A stretch of DNA of 64,000 nucleotides from Saccharospirillum salsuginis (GTDB taxonomy: Bacteria; Pseudomonadota; Gammaproteobacteria; Pseudomonadales; Natronospirillaceae): positions 62,001 to 126,000 of the forward strand of contig NZ_BMXR01000014.1 in assembly GCF_014651855.1 (NCBI RefSeq), written 5' to 3'. The notes beneath the pieces are model-generated. The model was not told the origin of the DNA. It saw only the letters and a program-made list of their open reading frames with translations, and made no database searches. Positions within the stretch are counted from its first letter, which is position 1. The number at the start of each line of letters is the position of its first letter. A program made the translations under genes and the position numbers. Of this stretch, positions 49,957-57,644 are shown one piece after another.

Positions 49957-50118
49957 CCAGGCGGCTTGCGCGGCGGGATATCAGTGGCGCTGGTATTGTC
50001 CCTACCTACCGGCGACGAACGGGACCTACTGATGACCGTTACCTATGCGGTGGTGTTGTTCAGTTTGCTGGTGCAGGGATTGACCGTCGGCCGGCTGGCC
50101 CGTCGGTTGGCGACGTAA
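49957..50118 (+). pseudogene. Duplicated 3' end of a CPA1 antiporter gene
   Basis: The 162 bases encode GGLRGGISVALVLSLP...LARRLAT and a stop, the last ~52 residues of a CPA1 antiporter without the rest. Compared with 48963-49121 it differs at about 30 positions, nearly all synonymous. There is no start region before it; similarity begins abruptly at 49957. It is a remnant, not a functional gene. Confidence 0.85.
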
Positions 50119-50188
50119 CTCGATTGCGTGGGATGGACGGGCTCGGTAGCCTGTCCATCCCGCTTTGATGTTACTCAGCCGCCGACAA

Positions 50189-51088
50189 TTAACCCAGGGG
50201 TCGACTCCAAGAGCCTGCCTTCATTTTCGTATGCCGAACACCACCCATAACCGCAAGCCCGAACAGCAACAGGACCAGTGAATTTGGGGCGCTAACCGGG
50301 AAGCTCACATTCATGGCAAACGCGCCCGTACCCACGATGTTGTTCTCCGAACTCCCGGGGCCATTGGGCGAGACGACACTGAGCCGGTTTGAATCGTTCA
50401 GCATGTCCTCAAGCGTGATGTAGGTCGCGAAAACCGCACTGACGCTGGATTCACCTTCAAAGTTAAACAAATTCCAGTAGAGACTTCCATCCGACCCTGA
50501 ACCAATGATGTTGTTCTCGGAACTCCCCGGCCCAGTTGGGGAAACCACACTGAGCCGGTTCGCATCGTTCAGCATGTCGTCATTGCTGCCGTAGGTGGCG
50601 AACACCGCACTCACGCTGGACTCTTCCTCGAAATTGAACACATTCCAGTAGGACTCTCCATCCGAACCCGAGCCGACGATATTGTTTTCCGAACTCCCAG
50701 GCCCGTCGGGAGAGACCACACTGAGCCGGTTCGCGTCGTTCAGCATGTCATCGCTCGTGCCGTATGTGGCAAAGACCGCCGAAGTACTGGATTCTTCCTC
50801 GAAGTTAAATACGTTCCAGAAAATATCCCCATCCGACCCGGAGCCAATGATGTTGTTCTCGGAGCTCCCGGGTCCATCCGGGGAAACAACACTGAGACGA
50901 TTGGCATCGTTCAGCATGTCATCGGCTGTGGCGTACGTGACAAAAACGGAGCCCACAGAGGATTCTTCTTCGAAGTTGAACAGGTTCCAATAGAGCATGC
51001 CGGCTTCAGCGACACTGGCGCCGAACACACTGGACAACAGCAGGAGAGGTAGTGCCAGAACGGATTTCCTGATCGTAGACATATACAT
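50189..51088 (-). CDS. Secreted protein with four tandem 58-residue repeats and a sorting-like C-terminus
   Basis: The 299-residue protein starts at 51088 (GGAGG six bases upstream) with a signal peptide ending SVAEA. Four repeats of about 58 residues (174 bases) follow, each WN(L/V)FNFEEESS..AVFATY....DMLNDANRLSVVSP.GPGSSENNI(I/V)GSGSDG. The tail is VSAPNSLVLLLFGLAVMGG then KMKAGSWSRPLG, like a PEP-CTERM-type sorting signal with an atypical box. It would be exported, and its repeats may form a surface structure or ligand-binding face. No exosortase gene is in the window. I know no family for the repeat. Confidence 0.75.
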   Translation of the reverse strand: MYMSTIRKSVLALPLLLLSSVFGASVAEAGMLYWNLFNFEEESSVGSVFVTYATADDMLNDANRLSVVSPDGPGSSENNIIGSGSDGDIFWNVFNFEEESSTSAVFATYGTSDDMLNDANRLSVVSPDGPGSSENNIVGSGSDGESYWNVFNFEEESSVSAVFATYGSNDDMLNDANRLSVVSPTGPGSSENNIIGSGSDGSLYWNLFNFEGESSVSAVFATYITLEDMLNDSNRLSVVSPNGPGSSENNIVGTGAFAMNVSFPVSAPNSLVLLLFGLAVMGGVRHTKMKAGSWSRPLG

Positions 51089-51210
51089 GAATGGCCTCCA
51101 ACTGCCACTGTACAGGGTTCGAACCGTCAGGGTTCGTGTTAGTGACAGGACTCAGCCACTGGGTGTGGGCTGATTATGAATTCAGCATGCAATTTCCGTG
51201 GTCGATTGTA
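51089..51210. other. Short gap before the acetyltransferase remnant
   Basis: No gene is supported; AT-richer than the flanks. Confidence 0.4.
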
Positions 51211-51543
51211 TTACTCCTTGCAATTCAAGAGCCTGGCGTCGTTCTGCCTTCCAACATACGCGTAGACTGTAAGTTTATTCGACAGATTACCGTTCACTCC
51301 TGTGGTGTTCCGATAAACCTCTCCGATCCTCAGGGCCACTCGCTTTGACGCGTCATTGTGGGGATGAATCACGATAATCAGTTCGTTGTTATCAAGGTAA
51401 TCAAAGGCCCTATTTTTTGCGGCTTCAGCCGCCTCATTCGCGTACCCTTTCCCCCAATACTACGTTGCGATAGCCCAGCCAATTTCAGTCCCCGGCCATC
51501 CATCCGGACGCCAGACCCAAATGTACCTATGCTTGGTTAGCGA
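51211..51543 (-). pseudogene. GNAT acetyltransferase remnant (RimJ/RimL type)
   Basis: Reading the minus strand gives RYIWVWRPDGWPGTEIGWAIAT, a stop (at 51460-51462), then in the same frame YWGKGYANEAAEAAKNRAFDYL, IIVIHPHNDASKRVALRIGE, ending at a TAA at 51211. This is the acetyl-CoA-binding half of a RimL-type acetyltransferase interrupted by a TAG and lacking its N-terminal half. It is nested directly after the VOC gene. Confidence 0.8.
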
Positions 51544-51550
51544 CTTTAGG

Positions 51551-51961
51551 TCAATCGCCCGCATCGAGCGGCGCGGTCTGGCGTTCATAGCTGACCGTGA
51601 GGATTTCCCAGACATGCCCGTCCGGTTCACTCCAATAGACCAGGTTGCCACCGAAAGCAGTGTTGACCGTGTAGTCATCGGGGCCGTGGGGAAGGCTTCG
51701 ATAGGGGATTCTGGCCCCCTTGATGCGGGCGAGAATGACGTCGAACGTGTCTTGACCCACCCGGAAGCAGTAGTGCAGCTTCGGAACCGGATCATTCCAC
51801 TGGTCAAAGTCGAGCGTCAGTGATTCACTGACATACACCGGGGAGAACGGTCCGACCGCGCCCTGAGCGGCCCAGGGCACGCCAAGCAGTGTTCCGAGTT
51901 GCCGTGCGGCGGCGACTCGGTCTTTGGACGGTACGATGATGTGGTCCAGTTGAATGGCCAT
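51551..51961 (-). CDS. VOC-family (glyoxalase-like) protein
   Basis: The 136-residue protein starts at 51961 (MAIQLDHIIVPSKDRVAAARQLGTLLG). It has a metal ligand in QLDHIIV (His at residue 6), PKLHYCFRVG in the middle, and a final VYWSEPDGHVWEILT with Glu ligand. It is a small vicinal-oxygen-chelate dioxygenase/lyase-like protein of unknown substrate. It lies at the edge of the attC array, directly after a possible attC, so it may be an older cassette. Confidence 0.85.
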   Translation of the reverse strand: MAIQLDHIIVPSKDRVAAARQLGTLLGVPWAAQGAVGPFSPVYVSESLTLDFDQWNDPVPKLHYCFRVGQDTFDVILARIKGARIPYRSLPHGPDDYTVNTAFGGNLVYWSEPDGHVWEILTVSYERQTAPLDAGD

Positions 51962-52014
51962 AGTTGTGTCCTGCCTCTTGGCGATTTGAACGGACCTGAC
52001 GCTTGGCTTCACGA

Positions 52015-52067
52015 CACCGGACGCTTGAACCCAGGGGCGCGAAGCATCCCCTGGTGGCCTTTGTTAT
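52015..52067 (-). repeat. attC-like site, cassette 1 (short, degenerate)
   Basis: On the minus strand it reads from the SRPBCC stop as TAACAAAGGCCACCAGGGG...CCCCTGGGTTCAAGCGTCC. The arms pair, but the end core is GCGTCC rather than GCGTT. Confidence 0.5.
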
Positions 52068-52477
52068 TTGCTTTTGCTCTCAACGTGCTGCTTGAAGTTA
52101 TTCAGGATACTGAGCCAGCCCTGTCGTTGCTGCTCCGCAGTATTCTCATCTTCAGCTTCGAACTTTTCGATGACCCGAACGCCGTTTTGCGTTTCTGTAA
52201 ACCGCACCTCGACTTCACGATCATCGCCGAGCTTAAAGTGGATCGACTGGTAAGGGTTGATGTCGGTGAACTCCCCCTCAAAATCGAAACCGGCCGACCC
52301 ATCTTTGGCTTCCATTCGGTAATTGAAGCGACCACCCGCCACAAGATCCAACTCCGCTCTTGGGCAGCACCACTCATCGATGGCAAAATTCCACTGGGTG
52401 ATATCTTCGGGTGTCACCCAGGCATCCCAAACCGCGCGCAGAGGCGCATTGACTTCAGTTTCGATTGAAATGTTCAT
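52064..52477 (-). CDS. SRPBCC/AHSA1-family protein
   Basis: The 137-residue helix-grip protein starts at 52477 (GAGGAG five bases upstream). It has the pattern VNAPLRAVWDAWVTPEDITQWNFA and VRVIEKFEAEDENTAEQQRQGWLSILNNF, as in Activator-of-Hsp90-like SRPBCC domains. They bind hydrophobic ligands. Its stop TAA begins an attC-like site, so it is a gene cassette; it has no promoter of its own in view. Confidence 0.88.
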   Translation of the reverse strand: MNISIETEVNAPLRAVWDAWVTPEDITQWNFAIDEWCCPRAELDLVAGGRFNYRMEAKDGSAGFDFEGEFTDINPYQSIHFKLGDDREVEVRFTETQNGVRVIEKFEAEDENTAEQQRQGWLSILNNFKQHVESKSK

Positions 52478-52497
52478 GCTCACTCCTCATCGAGGTT

Positions 52498-52577
52498 ATA
52501 ACGTATCCAGTCGAGGTGTTTTTGTATTGCCTCAAGAACCAGTCGATTCAGACTAGTAGAAATCGACACTGTTACGC
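52498..52577 (-). repeat. attC-like site, cassette 2
   Basis: Minus strand: GCGTAACAGTGTCGA ... CCTCGACTGGATACGTTATAAC. The two ends pair imperfectly. Confidence 0.55.
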
Positions 52578-52583
52578 CTTTAT

Positions 52584-52952
52584 TTACTTACCGGACTTGG
52601 CCTTTTGAATCAAAGCGGCTAACTCCGGGGCAATTGGCATTTTTTTGAACGGGCTTACATTGGTCCCTCCAGTGTTACCTTGTGGCACCAGCCCAAACAC
52701 AGTTTTTGTCGCAGCACCCATAATCCGGACGACCTGGCCCAGCGCTTCTCGGACTGAATGGTTTCGAACAGCCCATGCCAGCATCAAAACGTGAACTTTA
52801 ACGTGCCAATATGTCGATTCCTGGCCAATCACATGCGCCCGTTCCAGGTGGGTAAACTCTTGCCGAGCATCACCGGCTAACCTCGCCTCTATAGAATTTT
52901 CTAGTTCTTCCTCGACGTAGGGAGCTACTCGCTGGGTAAAATCACGCTTCAT
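52584..52952 (-). CDS. DUF3703-family protein
   Basis: The 122-residue protein starts at 52952 (MKRDFTQRVAPYVEEELENS). DUF3703 signatures are FTHLERAHVIGQES and HVKVHVLMLAWAVRN. Function is unknown; the family occurs beside metal-resistance genes. Here it is a cassette gene between attC-like sites. The frame extends upstream into the preceding attC-like site, which is not coding. Confidence 0.8.
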   Translation of the reverse strand: MKRDFTQRVAPYVEEELENSIEARLAGDARQEFTHLERAHVIGQESTYWHVKVHVLMLAWAVRNHSVREALGQVVRIMGAATKTVFGLVPQGNTGGTNVSPFKKMPIAPELAALIQKAKSGK

Positions 52953-52971
52953 GATACTCTTCTCGAAGGGG

Positions 52972-53040
52972 TAGAACGCCGCTTTGCGACAAATTTGTAG
53001 TGAAGCGGAAAATTTGTCCGACAACAACGCTTGTTATGAG
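52972..53040 (-). repeat. attC-like site, cassette 3
   Basis: Minus strand: CTCATAACAAGCG...GCGGCGTTCTACC with paired ACAAATTT/AAATTTGT inner arms. Confidence 0.7.
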
Positions 53041-53352
53041 CTACTGTGGACCAAAGCCCACTATACCGACAGCACACCATAAATAGACTCCCAATGCATT
53101 AATAGCTTTACCCCAAAATTTACCTCGAAATTTCAACCCAGCCCAAAATAGTAAAATTGCTATTAAATAGAAGAGCACCAAAGAAAGCTTAAAGTCTGAA
53201 GTAAAGTACGGTGCTGTTGATGTAAAGCCAACATAAACACCTGCCGTTCCTCCCAAGGGTAATAGTAGGAAACCTGCCCCCTTAGATAGGGCACCAATTG
53301 TAAGATATGGTACTAGATAAACCAGCAGCCAATGTACTTTCTCTCTACTCAT
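53041..53352 (-). CDS. Small membrane protein, cassette-encoded
   Basis: The 103-residue protein has three hydrophobic segments (about 7-30, 33-55, 58-75, ending CAVGIVGFGPQ). No family recognised. It is low in GC, starts right after an attC-like site and ends in the next, the hallmark of a cassette gene. Confidence 0.65.
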   Translation of the reverse strand: MSREKVHWLLVYLVPYLTIGALSKGAGFLLLPLGGTAGVYVGFTSTAPYFTSDFKLSLVLFYLIAILLFWAGLKFRGKFWGKAINALGVYLWCAVGIVGFGPQ

Positions 53353-53357
53353 CTCGC

Positions 53358-53433
53358 CTCATAACGCCACCCACAACGGCGAGCGTAGCGAGTCCAGCAG
53401 CTGAAGGCTGCGAGTTGATGGGCCTTGTTATGA
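53358..53433 (-). repeat. attC-like site, cassette 4
   Basis: Minus strand: TCATAACAAGGCCCATCAACTC...GTTGTGGGTGGCGTTATGAG. The stop TAA of the preceding gene is its first triplet. Confidence 0.8.
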
Positions 53434-53979
53434 GTTTTCACTTGAGCGACCTGCTATTGCCATAATGACTGAGAACAGAACACTTAAGACGACGACCAAC
53501 ATCGTCAAGCAGCTCGAAGATGGCGTATTCACAACAAGTATTTCTTTCGCCATATAGTAAATGATTAGGGAAAGCCATATTAGGATGGTGAAATCGCTCA
53601 ATGCGATGGAAACCTTACTCACAGAAAACTTCCTAGAAGTCAGCCATACTCCCTTTCTTTGCTGAGTGCCCCTGGACTTGAAAAGCTCTCCAGTAACATC
53701 ATCTTCTAACTCAGCGACTATTGATTCCCAGTTTTCCTGCCAGTACTTGCTTCCCCGATTCGCCAAGCTCCAGGCAACAGAACAAACGAAGCCAAAACAC
53801 GCGACAATTACCGCTAAATACTCATTATATTTAACGAGTGTTGCGTAACCGACTAGAGCCGACGCGATAAACCCCCAGAAGAACAGTGATCGTTTCCAGA
53901 ACAATTCAATTTCAAAATTTCTGGTTGCTAACGCGACATCATATTTCTTTTTATTCATATCCTCTTCAGTCACGAACAT
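53428..53979 (-). CDS. RipA-like octameric membrane protein family, cassette-encoded
   Basis: The 183-residue protein has four predicted helices and a cytosolic stretch. The pattern FEIELFWKRSLFFWGFIASALVGY then CFGFVCSVAWSLANRGSKYWQENWE resembles the RipA-family membrane proteins. Function of that family is unclear. It is a cassette gene. Starts at 53973 (GTG) or 53958 are alternatives. Confidence 0.75.
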   Translation of the reverse strand: MFVTEEDMNKKKYDVALATRNFEIELFWKRSLFFWGFIASALVGYATLVKYNEYLAVIVACFGFVCSVAWSLANRGSKYWQENWESIVAELEDDVTGELFKSRGTQQRKGVWLTSRKFSVSKVSIALSDFTILIWLSLIIYYMAKEILVVNTPSSSCLTMLVVVLSVLFSVIMAIAGRSSENS

Positions 53980-53997
53980 TCTCCGATGTGGGTTTGC

Positions 53998-54075
53998 TCA
54001 TAACGCTACCAACATGCGCTACCGAACCATAGCGAAGCGGCGGTTTGGTGGTCGCAGTAAATGGCCTGGTTATAT
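53998..54075 (-). repeat. attC-like site, cassette 5
   Basis: Minus strand: ATATAACCAGGCCATTTACTGCG...CATGTTGGTAGCGTTATGAG; inner CCAAACCGCC / GGTTCGG pairing. Confidence 0.75.
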
Positions 54076-54076
54076 T

Positions 54077-54565
54077 TCAAATCTGCTCACTCTTTGCCAC
54101 TCGGATTAATTCTGGAAGGCATTCTTCCAGAATCTTACGTATTTCAGTCGCCTGGATTAAACGCCAATCCGCCATTTCTCTTTCGGAGTGCAAGTCCGGC
54201 ATGCTTTCATCGTCGATTTGAAACATGAGCTTGTGGATTCGAATGTTGGCGTTCATTACAACTTCATGGAACTTATCGGAGAAAATCAGAGCGCCCGTCG
54301 CACTGTATTTTGCTAATGTTCTTAGCGAAGCATTAACGTCTCCTTCATGGCCAATGGTAGGTTCGCAACAGTGGGATGCCCGCACCTGTTCTGCCCAGTA
54401 GATTATTTCCTCTACTGTCTCGATAAGCTCTTTGTAGGCAGTTCGTCGCTCATCCCAAACCTTCTCCCGCTTAAATTTCCTCAGCGCAAGCAATGAAGCA
54501 ACATAAGCCGAAATAAGGCCGACTGCTATTGGCGTAAACCACCTAAAAAATTCTGCCGCGCTCAA
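54077..54565 (-). CDS. Hypothetical membrane-anchored protein, cassette-encoded
   Basis: The 162-residue protein has one N-terminal helix (PIAVGLISAYVASLLALRKF), then a helical cytoplasmic domain typical of integron-cassette proteins (REKVWDERRTAYKELIETVEEI). Such N-anchored helical proteins are frequent in cassettes; none has a firm role. It ends in an attC-like site. Confidence 0.7.
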   Translation of the reverse strand: MSAAEFFRWFTPIAVGLISAYVASLLALRKFKREKVWDERRTAYKELIETVEEIIYWAEQVRASHCCEPTIGHEGDVNASLRTLAKYSATGALIFSDKFHEVVMNANIRIHKLMFQIDDESMPDLHSEREMADWRLIQATEIRKILEECLPELIRVAKSEQI

Positions 54566-54580
54566 TAGTGACTCCTAGCA

Positions 54581-54670
54581 ACATAACGCCGATGGTAACC
54601 GGCGCCGTAGCACAGCGAAGGGAACCAAAAGCGGCACGCTTTTGGCGTCCGGTTGACCGTATGGTTAGAA
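54581..54670 (-). repeat. attC-like site, cassette 6
   Basis: Minus strand: TTCTAACCATACGGTCAACCGG...CCGGTTACCATCGGCGTTATG. A classical pair of long arms with central AAAGCG...CGCTTT. Confidence 0.85.
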
Positions 54671-55036
54671 GGTCTCATCTTCATACTCTGGATCTTCGAA
54701 CGATAAAAAGTTACCAGACTGTGCGTCTTCGTATGTAGCTGCTGTGCCGTCATAGCAGTAGTTTCCGTACTCATGATGAGTATGGACGATGACGCGCTCA
54801 TCAGTGTCTCTTGGGATTAACGGCCCCTTTGCTAGACTTAACAGCACAATCCCTCTTTCTTGATTTTCAAGGATACCAATCGGCTTGTTACCGCTGCGTA
54901 TTTCGTTTAGAGCTATGTCACGTAGCAACTCAGGGAGCCTCTCCCATAGCTCTTGAGCCGGCGCCTCAACGAACCCGGCGCCTGTCCATGTTGGCTGATT
55001 ATATTGCCGGGTAGAACCGAGGTTATGCGTTTCCAT
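54665..55036 (-). CDS. Hypothetical protein, cassette-encoded
   Basis: The 123-residue acidic protein (METHNLGSTRQYNQPTWTGAGFVEAPAQELWERLPELLRDIALNEIRSGNKP in parts) has no recognised domain. Its stop TAA is the first triplet of the attC-like site at 54581-54670. Confidence 0.65.
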   Translation of the reverse strand: METHNLGSTRQYNQPTWTGAGFVEAPAQELWERLPELLRDIALNEIRSGNKPIGILENQERGIVLLSLAKGPLIPRDTDERVIVHTHHEYGNYCYDGTAATYEDAQSGNFLSFEDPEYEDETF

Positions 55037-55043
55037 CTCTGCC

Positions 55044-55121
55044 TTCTAACGCCAAGCGCACCGGTGACCTTTACAAAGCGAAGCGGCGTAAAGGGCATCC
55101 GTGTGACGCAAATTGTTAAAT
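55044..55121 (-). repeat. attC-like site, cassette 7
   Basis: Minus strand: ATTTAACAATTTGCGTCACACGG...CCGGTGCGCTTGGCGTTAGAAG. Confidence 0.8.
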
Positions 55122-55167
55122 GATGGTTCTATAGGTAAAAAAGCAAGCCTACGGGCCTAACCTGATC

Positions 55168-55473
55168 CTAAGTATCTGATAGATAAAGATGCCAAAGAAT
55201 CTCCTCTTCTCCCAAGTCATAGCTGACTTTCCAGAGTAAAAGATGCTCTTTAACCTTATTTAGGTGACCAATATATTCTATTGACACAACCTTACCCATT
55301 GGACTGAGCTTTGAGACAGCTTCGTTGAACTCTTCCGTCGATAGCTGTCCTTTCATGCCTGGAATAAGCTCAACTAGTCGATCGTAGTCTGCGTTTACAT
55401 GGGCATCGATTATGTTCTCAATTACCGGTCTGCCAATCAGTTCCGCGTTCTCGTTGCTTATCTGCTCTGCCAT
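55168..55473 (-). CDS. Hypothetical protein (NTF2/SnoaL-like), cassette-encoded
   Basis: The 101-residue protein starts at 55473 with GGGAG eight bases upstream (MAEQISNENAELIGRPVIENIIDAHVNADYDRLVELIPG in parts). The shape resembles NTF2-like single-domain proteins, but that is a weak resemblance. The frame open above it runs into the preceding attC-like site. About 45 bases separate its stop from the next attC. Confidence 0.6.
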   Translation of the reverse strand: MAEQISNENAELIGRPVIENIIDAHVNADYDRLVELIPGMKGQLSTEEFNEAVSKLSPMGKVVSIEYIGHLNKVKEHLLLWKVSYDLGEEEILWHLYLSDT

Positions 55474-55501
55474 GATATCAACTCCCTTTGCTACGGGTTT
55501 C

Positions 55502-55574
55502 ATTTAACGCCCGGACTCAGCCGTCGGTTTGGAGCGGTAGCGGAAAACCGGCCGGCTGGAGTCCCTCGTTAGGG
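55502..55574 (-). repeat. attC-like site, cassette 8
   Basis: Minus strand: ACCCTAACGAGGGACTCCAGCC...GGCTGAGTCCGGGCGTTAAAT. Confidence 0.85.
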
Positions 55575-56285
55575 TATCTGTTTAAGCACACGAATAATTT
55601 CTCCGAGTAGTGCATCAATGTCAGCCTTAAACTCCACCTGATGCCTCGTTGGCACCGACTCCTTGCTCCTGATTTGGCAATGCAATGAACCATCCGCGAA
55701 TTTTCGGCACGAAGCGTCTAAGTGCTTCATTGACTCGCGAAACGATTTACCACCATCAGCGTAATTATTTACGATTTCGGAAAACTTGGTCTTTTTGAAG
55801 ATTGGTGGAACATGGTCGACAATTGCCCGAATAAGCATAAGGCATGTGAAGTAAGAATGCTCCGAGTATGCTCTATTTAACTCGACCAGAAGCTGGCCAA
55901 GCTTGGTTGTATCAAACTGTTCTTTCTGGAGAGATTCAATCTCTTCGACGCGAGCTTCACTTACAAAGGCGTCCTGTATATTGGCTGAGTCCGCCTGGAT
56001 ATCTGGATAGTGTTGCTTACGCTTTGGAAGGAACGGGGTACCATCTTCATTGTAGTCTACTTCCGCATCGCATCTTGAAACATGGGAAAAACTGATCGTC
56101 CCGCAGCCATCACAGCGGACCGTAAGGTAGTTTTCCAAAAACTGGACCAATCCATCTTCTTCAAAGCGGCGGCTATTTACAATAGAGAGGACGGAGTGGG
56201 TTGTTTCTCGCCGGCACTCTGGGCATGGAAACCAATCTTTCATCCCAGACGGGTCTTGAGTCGAAATATCAGCATCATGTTTCAT
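55569..56285 (-). CDS. DUF4145-like protein with N-terminal zinc ribbon, cassette-encoded
   Basis: The 238-residue protein has a zinc ribbon (FPCPECRRETTH ... VRCDGCGTISF, residues about 19-62) and a helical region (about 120-238; TCLMLIRAIVDHVPPIFKKT) like the HEPN-related DUF4145 fold. Such proteins occur in defence and in cassettes; activity is unknown. The stop TAA opens an attC-like site. Confidence 0.7.
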   Translation of the reverse strand: MKHDADISTQDPSGMKDWFPCPECRRETTHSVLSIVNSRRFEEDGLVQFLENYLTVRCDGCGTISFSHVSRCDAEVDYNEDGTPFLPKRKQHYPDIQADSANIQDAFVSEARVEEIESLQKEQFDTTKLGQLLVELNRAYSEHSYFTCLMLIRAIVDHVPPIFKKTKFSEIVNNYADGGKSFRESMKHLDASCRKFADGSLHCQIRSKESVPTRHQVEFKADIDALLGEIIRVLKQIP

Positions 56286-56302
56286 TTATTGGATCTCTCA
56301 AG

Positions 56303-56377
56303 CCCTAACGTCGAAGCTGAGGGGAGTTTTATGGAGCGAAGAGGAACAAAATTTCTCTCTCCAGCGCCTGGTTGGGT
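56303..56377 (-). repeat. attC-like site, cassette 9
   Basis: Minus strand: ACCCAACCAGGCGCTGGAG...CTCAGCTTCGACGTTAGGGC. Confidence 0.75.
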
Positions 56378-56386
56378 ATCCATGTC

Positions 56387-56860
56387 TTAATAGCTGGTAA
56401 CTTTCGGTATTCCAGCTTCAGATCGCTTTTGTGGGCACTCAGGAAATATCTTCGCGTAAGTATCCATGATTGCCTCCTCAGCATCCACAAAATTTCTTTG
56501 CCAAAAGGATATTCCGCGTTCATCCCAGTAGCGTACGAGGTGAATATACGGGCCACTTTCCAGCCCCTGCGAAGACCATTGGCTAGGGCAATAGTTCTTC
56601 AACTCTCGGATATTTGGATCTTGTTCGTCACCAACGTATACATATCCCGAATTATAAAAAACTCGTTCGGACAACTTTCGGCAACGGGCGAATTCAACAT
56701 TCTCTTCGTTGGTCCGGTCTGCCTTAGGGACGTGAATGGCGGAACACGAGTCATACAGCTCACCTGCAGTCATACCCGAAGGTCCACAGGACGTAATCGC
56801 CAGAACAACTATGACTATCTGCAGAGACTGTACTGCATTAATTAGCTGTCGTGTTCGCAT
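56387..56860 (-). CDS. Lipoprotein-like cassette protein
   Basis: The 157-residue protein has a lipoprotein-like signal (VVLAITSCGPSGM, Cys25). The mature part has several cysteines (DSCSAIH, FARCRKL, LKNYCPSQW, FPECPQK), perhaps disulfide bonds. No family I can name. It is the last cassette-like gene on the right; a GTTAGGG core at 56870-56876 lies just before its start. Confidence 0.65.
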   Translation of the reverse strand: MRTRQLINAVQSLQIVIVVLAITSCGPSGMTAGELYDSCSAIHVPKADRTNEENVEFARCRKLSERVFYNSGYVYVGDEQDPNIRELKNYCPSQWSSQGLESGPYIHLVRYWDERGISFWQRNFVDAEEAIMDTYAKIFPECPQKRSEAGIPKVTSY

Positions 56861-56869
56861 ACAATTGAT

Positions 56870-56876
56870 CCCTAAC
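56870..56876 (-). other. Isolated integron core site (GTTAGGG)
   Basis: CCCTAAC on the plus strand lies ten bases above the first cassette gene's start. It is either the end of a lost attC or the attI boundary of a lost integron platform. Confidence 0.45.
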
Positions 56877-57644
56877 AGCTATTTTTCATCGTCACCGACG
56901 CCCCTTATTCCGGAACATCAACCCTCCAACGATAGCACGCCACCAAAACGAAACCCAGCCAACACCGCACTTCCGGTTCGATTGGACGAGCCCAAAAGCC
57001 TGATATCAAATCCGGCAAAACCGTCTCACCAGACCACTAACCCCGTGATCAGCGTCTCCCCCGACGCATATTCCGGGAATTCTCCGGGATATGCGTCGCA
57101 TTCTATTGTCTTTTGGGGTCCACACACTCATGCCAAGGCGGACTCAATAGAATGAGTTTAGTTCAGTGCTGAGGTAGCTATTCAATTCGAAGTGTCGGGG
57201 TTTACATTAGAAGCAAAGAATATAAAAAAACACGCTACCGCCCGGCCGGTTACATAGCACGCCAAGTGGGGGTTTCTGTGGTGTTTATAGGTGTAGCTTG
57301 GATTGGTGATGAGTTCAAGGATTGATTGTGGCAGGGTGTCGTTTCTGTCCGCTTTTGCTTTTTGAACGCGGCGTTTGTTTTACCGCGAACACCGAATGTG
57401 ATGGGCCTCGGATGATACGATTTTGATGCAGCGGTTCACTTAAAAAACTGTTGATTTTTACAGTGTTTCATGCGTGAATTGACGGGTGCTTTTTCGTCAG
57501 CGGTAGGCACGCACTTAGGCACTCAATGTAAGAAAGGCAGAACTATCGACACACACTGTCATTAAACACAAACAAGGCGCTACCCCCGGGTGTTGGCCCA
57601 CCCGAAGGTAGCTGACCACATGTTGACTAAGTAGGAGTCCACAC
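56877..57644. other. 768-base intergenic region with palindromes, no gene
   Basis: No integrase or other gene is supported on either strand. It contains a near-palindrome GACGCATATTCCGGGAATTC... (57062-57096), an inverted CATTCTATTG/CAATAGAATG pair (57098-57107 and 57147-57156) and a hairpin (57580-57613, GCTACC and CGGGTG paired) before the KilA-N gene. Confidence 0.6.

Noticed and set aside
50189..51088. CRISPR-like regular repeats
   Set aside because: The 174-base units are tandem coding repeats without spacers and stay in one frame.
56877..57644. Integron integrase gene or remnant
   Set aside because: No frame on either strand shows tyrosine-recombinase motifs; only palindromes are seen.
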